Assembly: GCA_003152795.1 (NCBI GenBank)
Contig: PMBA01000234.1
Span: forward strand, 686 to 6,367
From: Acidobacteriaceae bacterium
GTDB taxonomy: Bacteria > Acidobacteriota > Terriglobia > Terriglobales > Acidobacteriaceae
DNA: 5,682 bases
Direction: 5' to 3'
Shown: one piece after another, positions 5,480-5,682 of the stretch
Numbering within the stretch: position 1 is the stretch's first letter
Layout of the letters: each line of letters opens with the position of its first letter
Notes under the pieces: generated by a model
The model's input: the letters and a program-made list of their open reading frames with translations, nothing else
Databases searched by the model: none
Told to the model about the DNA's origin: nothing
Translations under genes and position numbers: made by a program

Positions 5480-5485
5480 TAGAAT
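5480..5485 (+). promoter_or_regulatory. -10 element (TAGAAT) for the SDR gene
   Basis: TAGAAT ends 6 nt before the ATG at 5492, placing the transcription start at about the A of the ATG. It is back to back with the glutaredoxin promoter in a 76-bp divergent region. A direct repeat CGTAGAA occurs at 5464-5470 and 5478-5484, the second copy forming most of this hexamer. Confidence 0.47.
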
Positions 5486-5491
5486 CTCCAA

Positions 5492-5682
5492 ATGACGACG
5501 CTGGGCGGGACGGCGAACGGCCGGGTTCTTTCTGGAAAAACGGTGCTGGTGACTGGGGCGGCGAAACGACTGGGGCGCGCCATTGCTTTAGCTGCGGCCG
5601 AAAACGGCGCTGACGTCGCAATTACTTATCGCGAGTCTGCCCCTGCCGCCCGGGCCGTGGTCGAAGAACTCGCGCGGCACGG
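5492..5682 (+). CDS. Short-chain dehydrogenase/reductase, pteridine reductase-like, 5' part (runs off window)
   Basis: The first 63 codons of a gene that continues beyond the window end. After about 14 leader residues comes the first beta strand and cofactor loop KTVLVTGAAKRLGRAIA (16-32), then a helix, then the second strand DVAITYRES. This is the Rossmann dinucleotide-binding start of the SDR family. The cofactor motif is TGxxxRxG (Thr21, Gly22, Arg26, Gly28) in place of the usual TGxxxGxG; the Arg variant is typical of pteridine reductase 1 and FolM-like proteins. Tyr-Arg at the end of strand 2 suggests NADPH preference. The catalytic YxxxK lies outside the window, so the substrate class is inferred; 3-oxoacyl-ACP reductase-like members are the alternative. 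The gene is divergent from the glutaredoxin-like gene. The ATG is set by the TAGAAT hexamer 6 nt upstream. Confidence 0.85.
   Translation, partial: MTTLGGTANGRVLSGKTVLVTGAAKRLGRAIALAAAENGADVAITYRESAPAARAVVEELARH

Noticed and set aside
5089..5613. Plus-strand open frame of 174 codons
   Set aside because: It overlaps the ligase start, the glutaredoxin-like gene and the SDR gene in wrong frames; those are supported by family motifs.
1..5682. A defence island, CRISPR or mobile element, prompted by the EVE domain
   Set aside because: No nuclease, methylase, transposase, integrase or direct-repeat array is present; the EVE gene stands among housekeeping-type genes.

Overview
The window looks like an ordinary chromosomal segment of a GC-rich, Gram-negative-type bacterium. 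The style of several proteins suggests Acidobacteriota (Terriglobia/Koribacter-like): a cyanophycinase-like S51 peptidase, a small EVE protein, a FtsX/MacB-type permease, and an exported low-complexity protein with Hcp-like motifs. This placement is inference from protein style and base composition; no rRNA or marker gene is present.

Layout, left to right. (1) 1-555 (+): C-terminal part of a cyanophycinase-like S51 peptidase whose N-terminus lies off the window. (2) 652-1032 (+): complete EVE-domain protein. (3) Five genes on the minus strand, transcribed right to left: a glutaredoxin-like thioredoxin-fold protein (5415-5170), an acyl-CoA synthetase of the AMP-binding family (5099-3528), a FtsX-type ABC permease with no ATPase beside it (3421-2276), an exported Hcp-motif repeat protein (2072-1542) followed by a clear intrinsic terminator (1520-1487), and a small cysteine/histidine protein made of two duplicated halves (1386-1078), which converges on the EVE gene. 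(4) 5492 to the window end (+): 5' part of a short-chain dehydrogenase with the TGxxxRxG motif of pteridine reductases, divergent from the glutaredoxin gene.

The genes do not form one recognisable pathway. Although five are co-oriented, almost every gene seems to carry its own promoter. The most striking feature is how they start: six of the seven visible start codons have no Shine-Dalgarno sequence but have a TAnnnT -10-like hexamer (TACAAT, TAAACT, TAAAAT or TAGAAT), five of them 6-8 nt and one 12 nt before the ATG. This is the arrangement expected of leaderless or near-leaderless mRNAs. The one exception, the exported Hcp-motif protein, has a good AGGAG site and a separate upstream promoter candidate.

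Other points of interest are the three Hcp-like RDxATGxASGK motifs in the exported protein, the internal duplication in the Cys/His protein, and an inverted repeat two helical turns wide abutting the permease -10. I see no CRISPR array, IS element, tRNA, rRNA or phage gene, and no gene-free stretch longer than about 205 bases.
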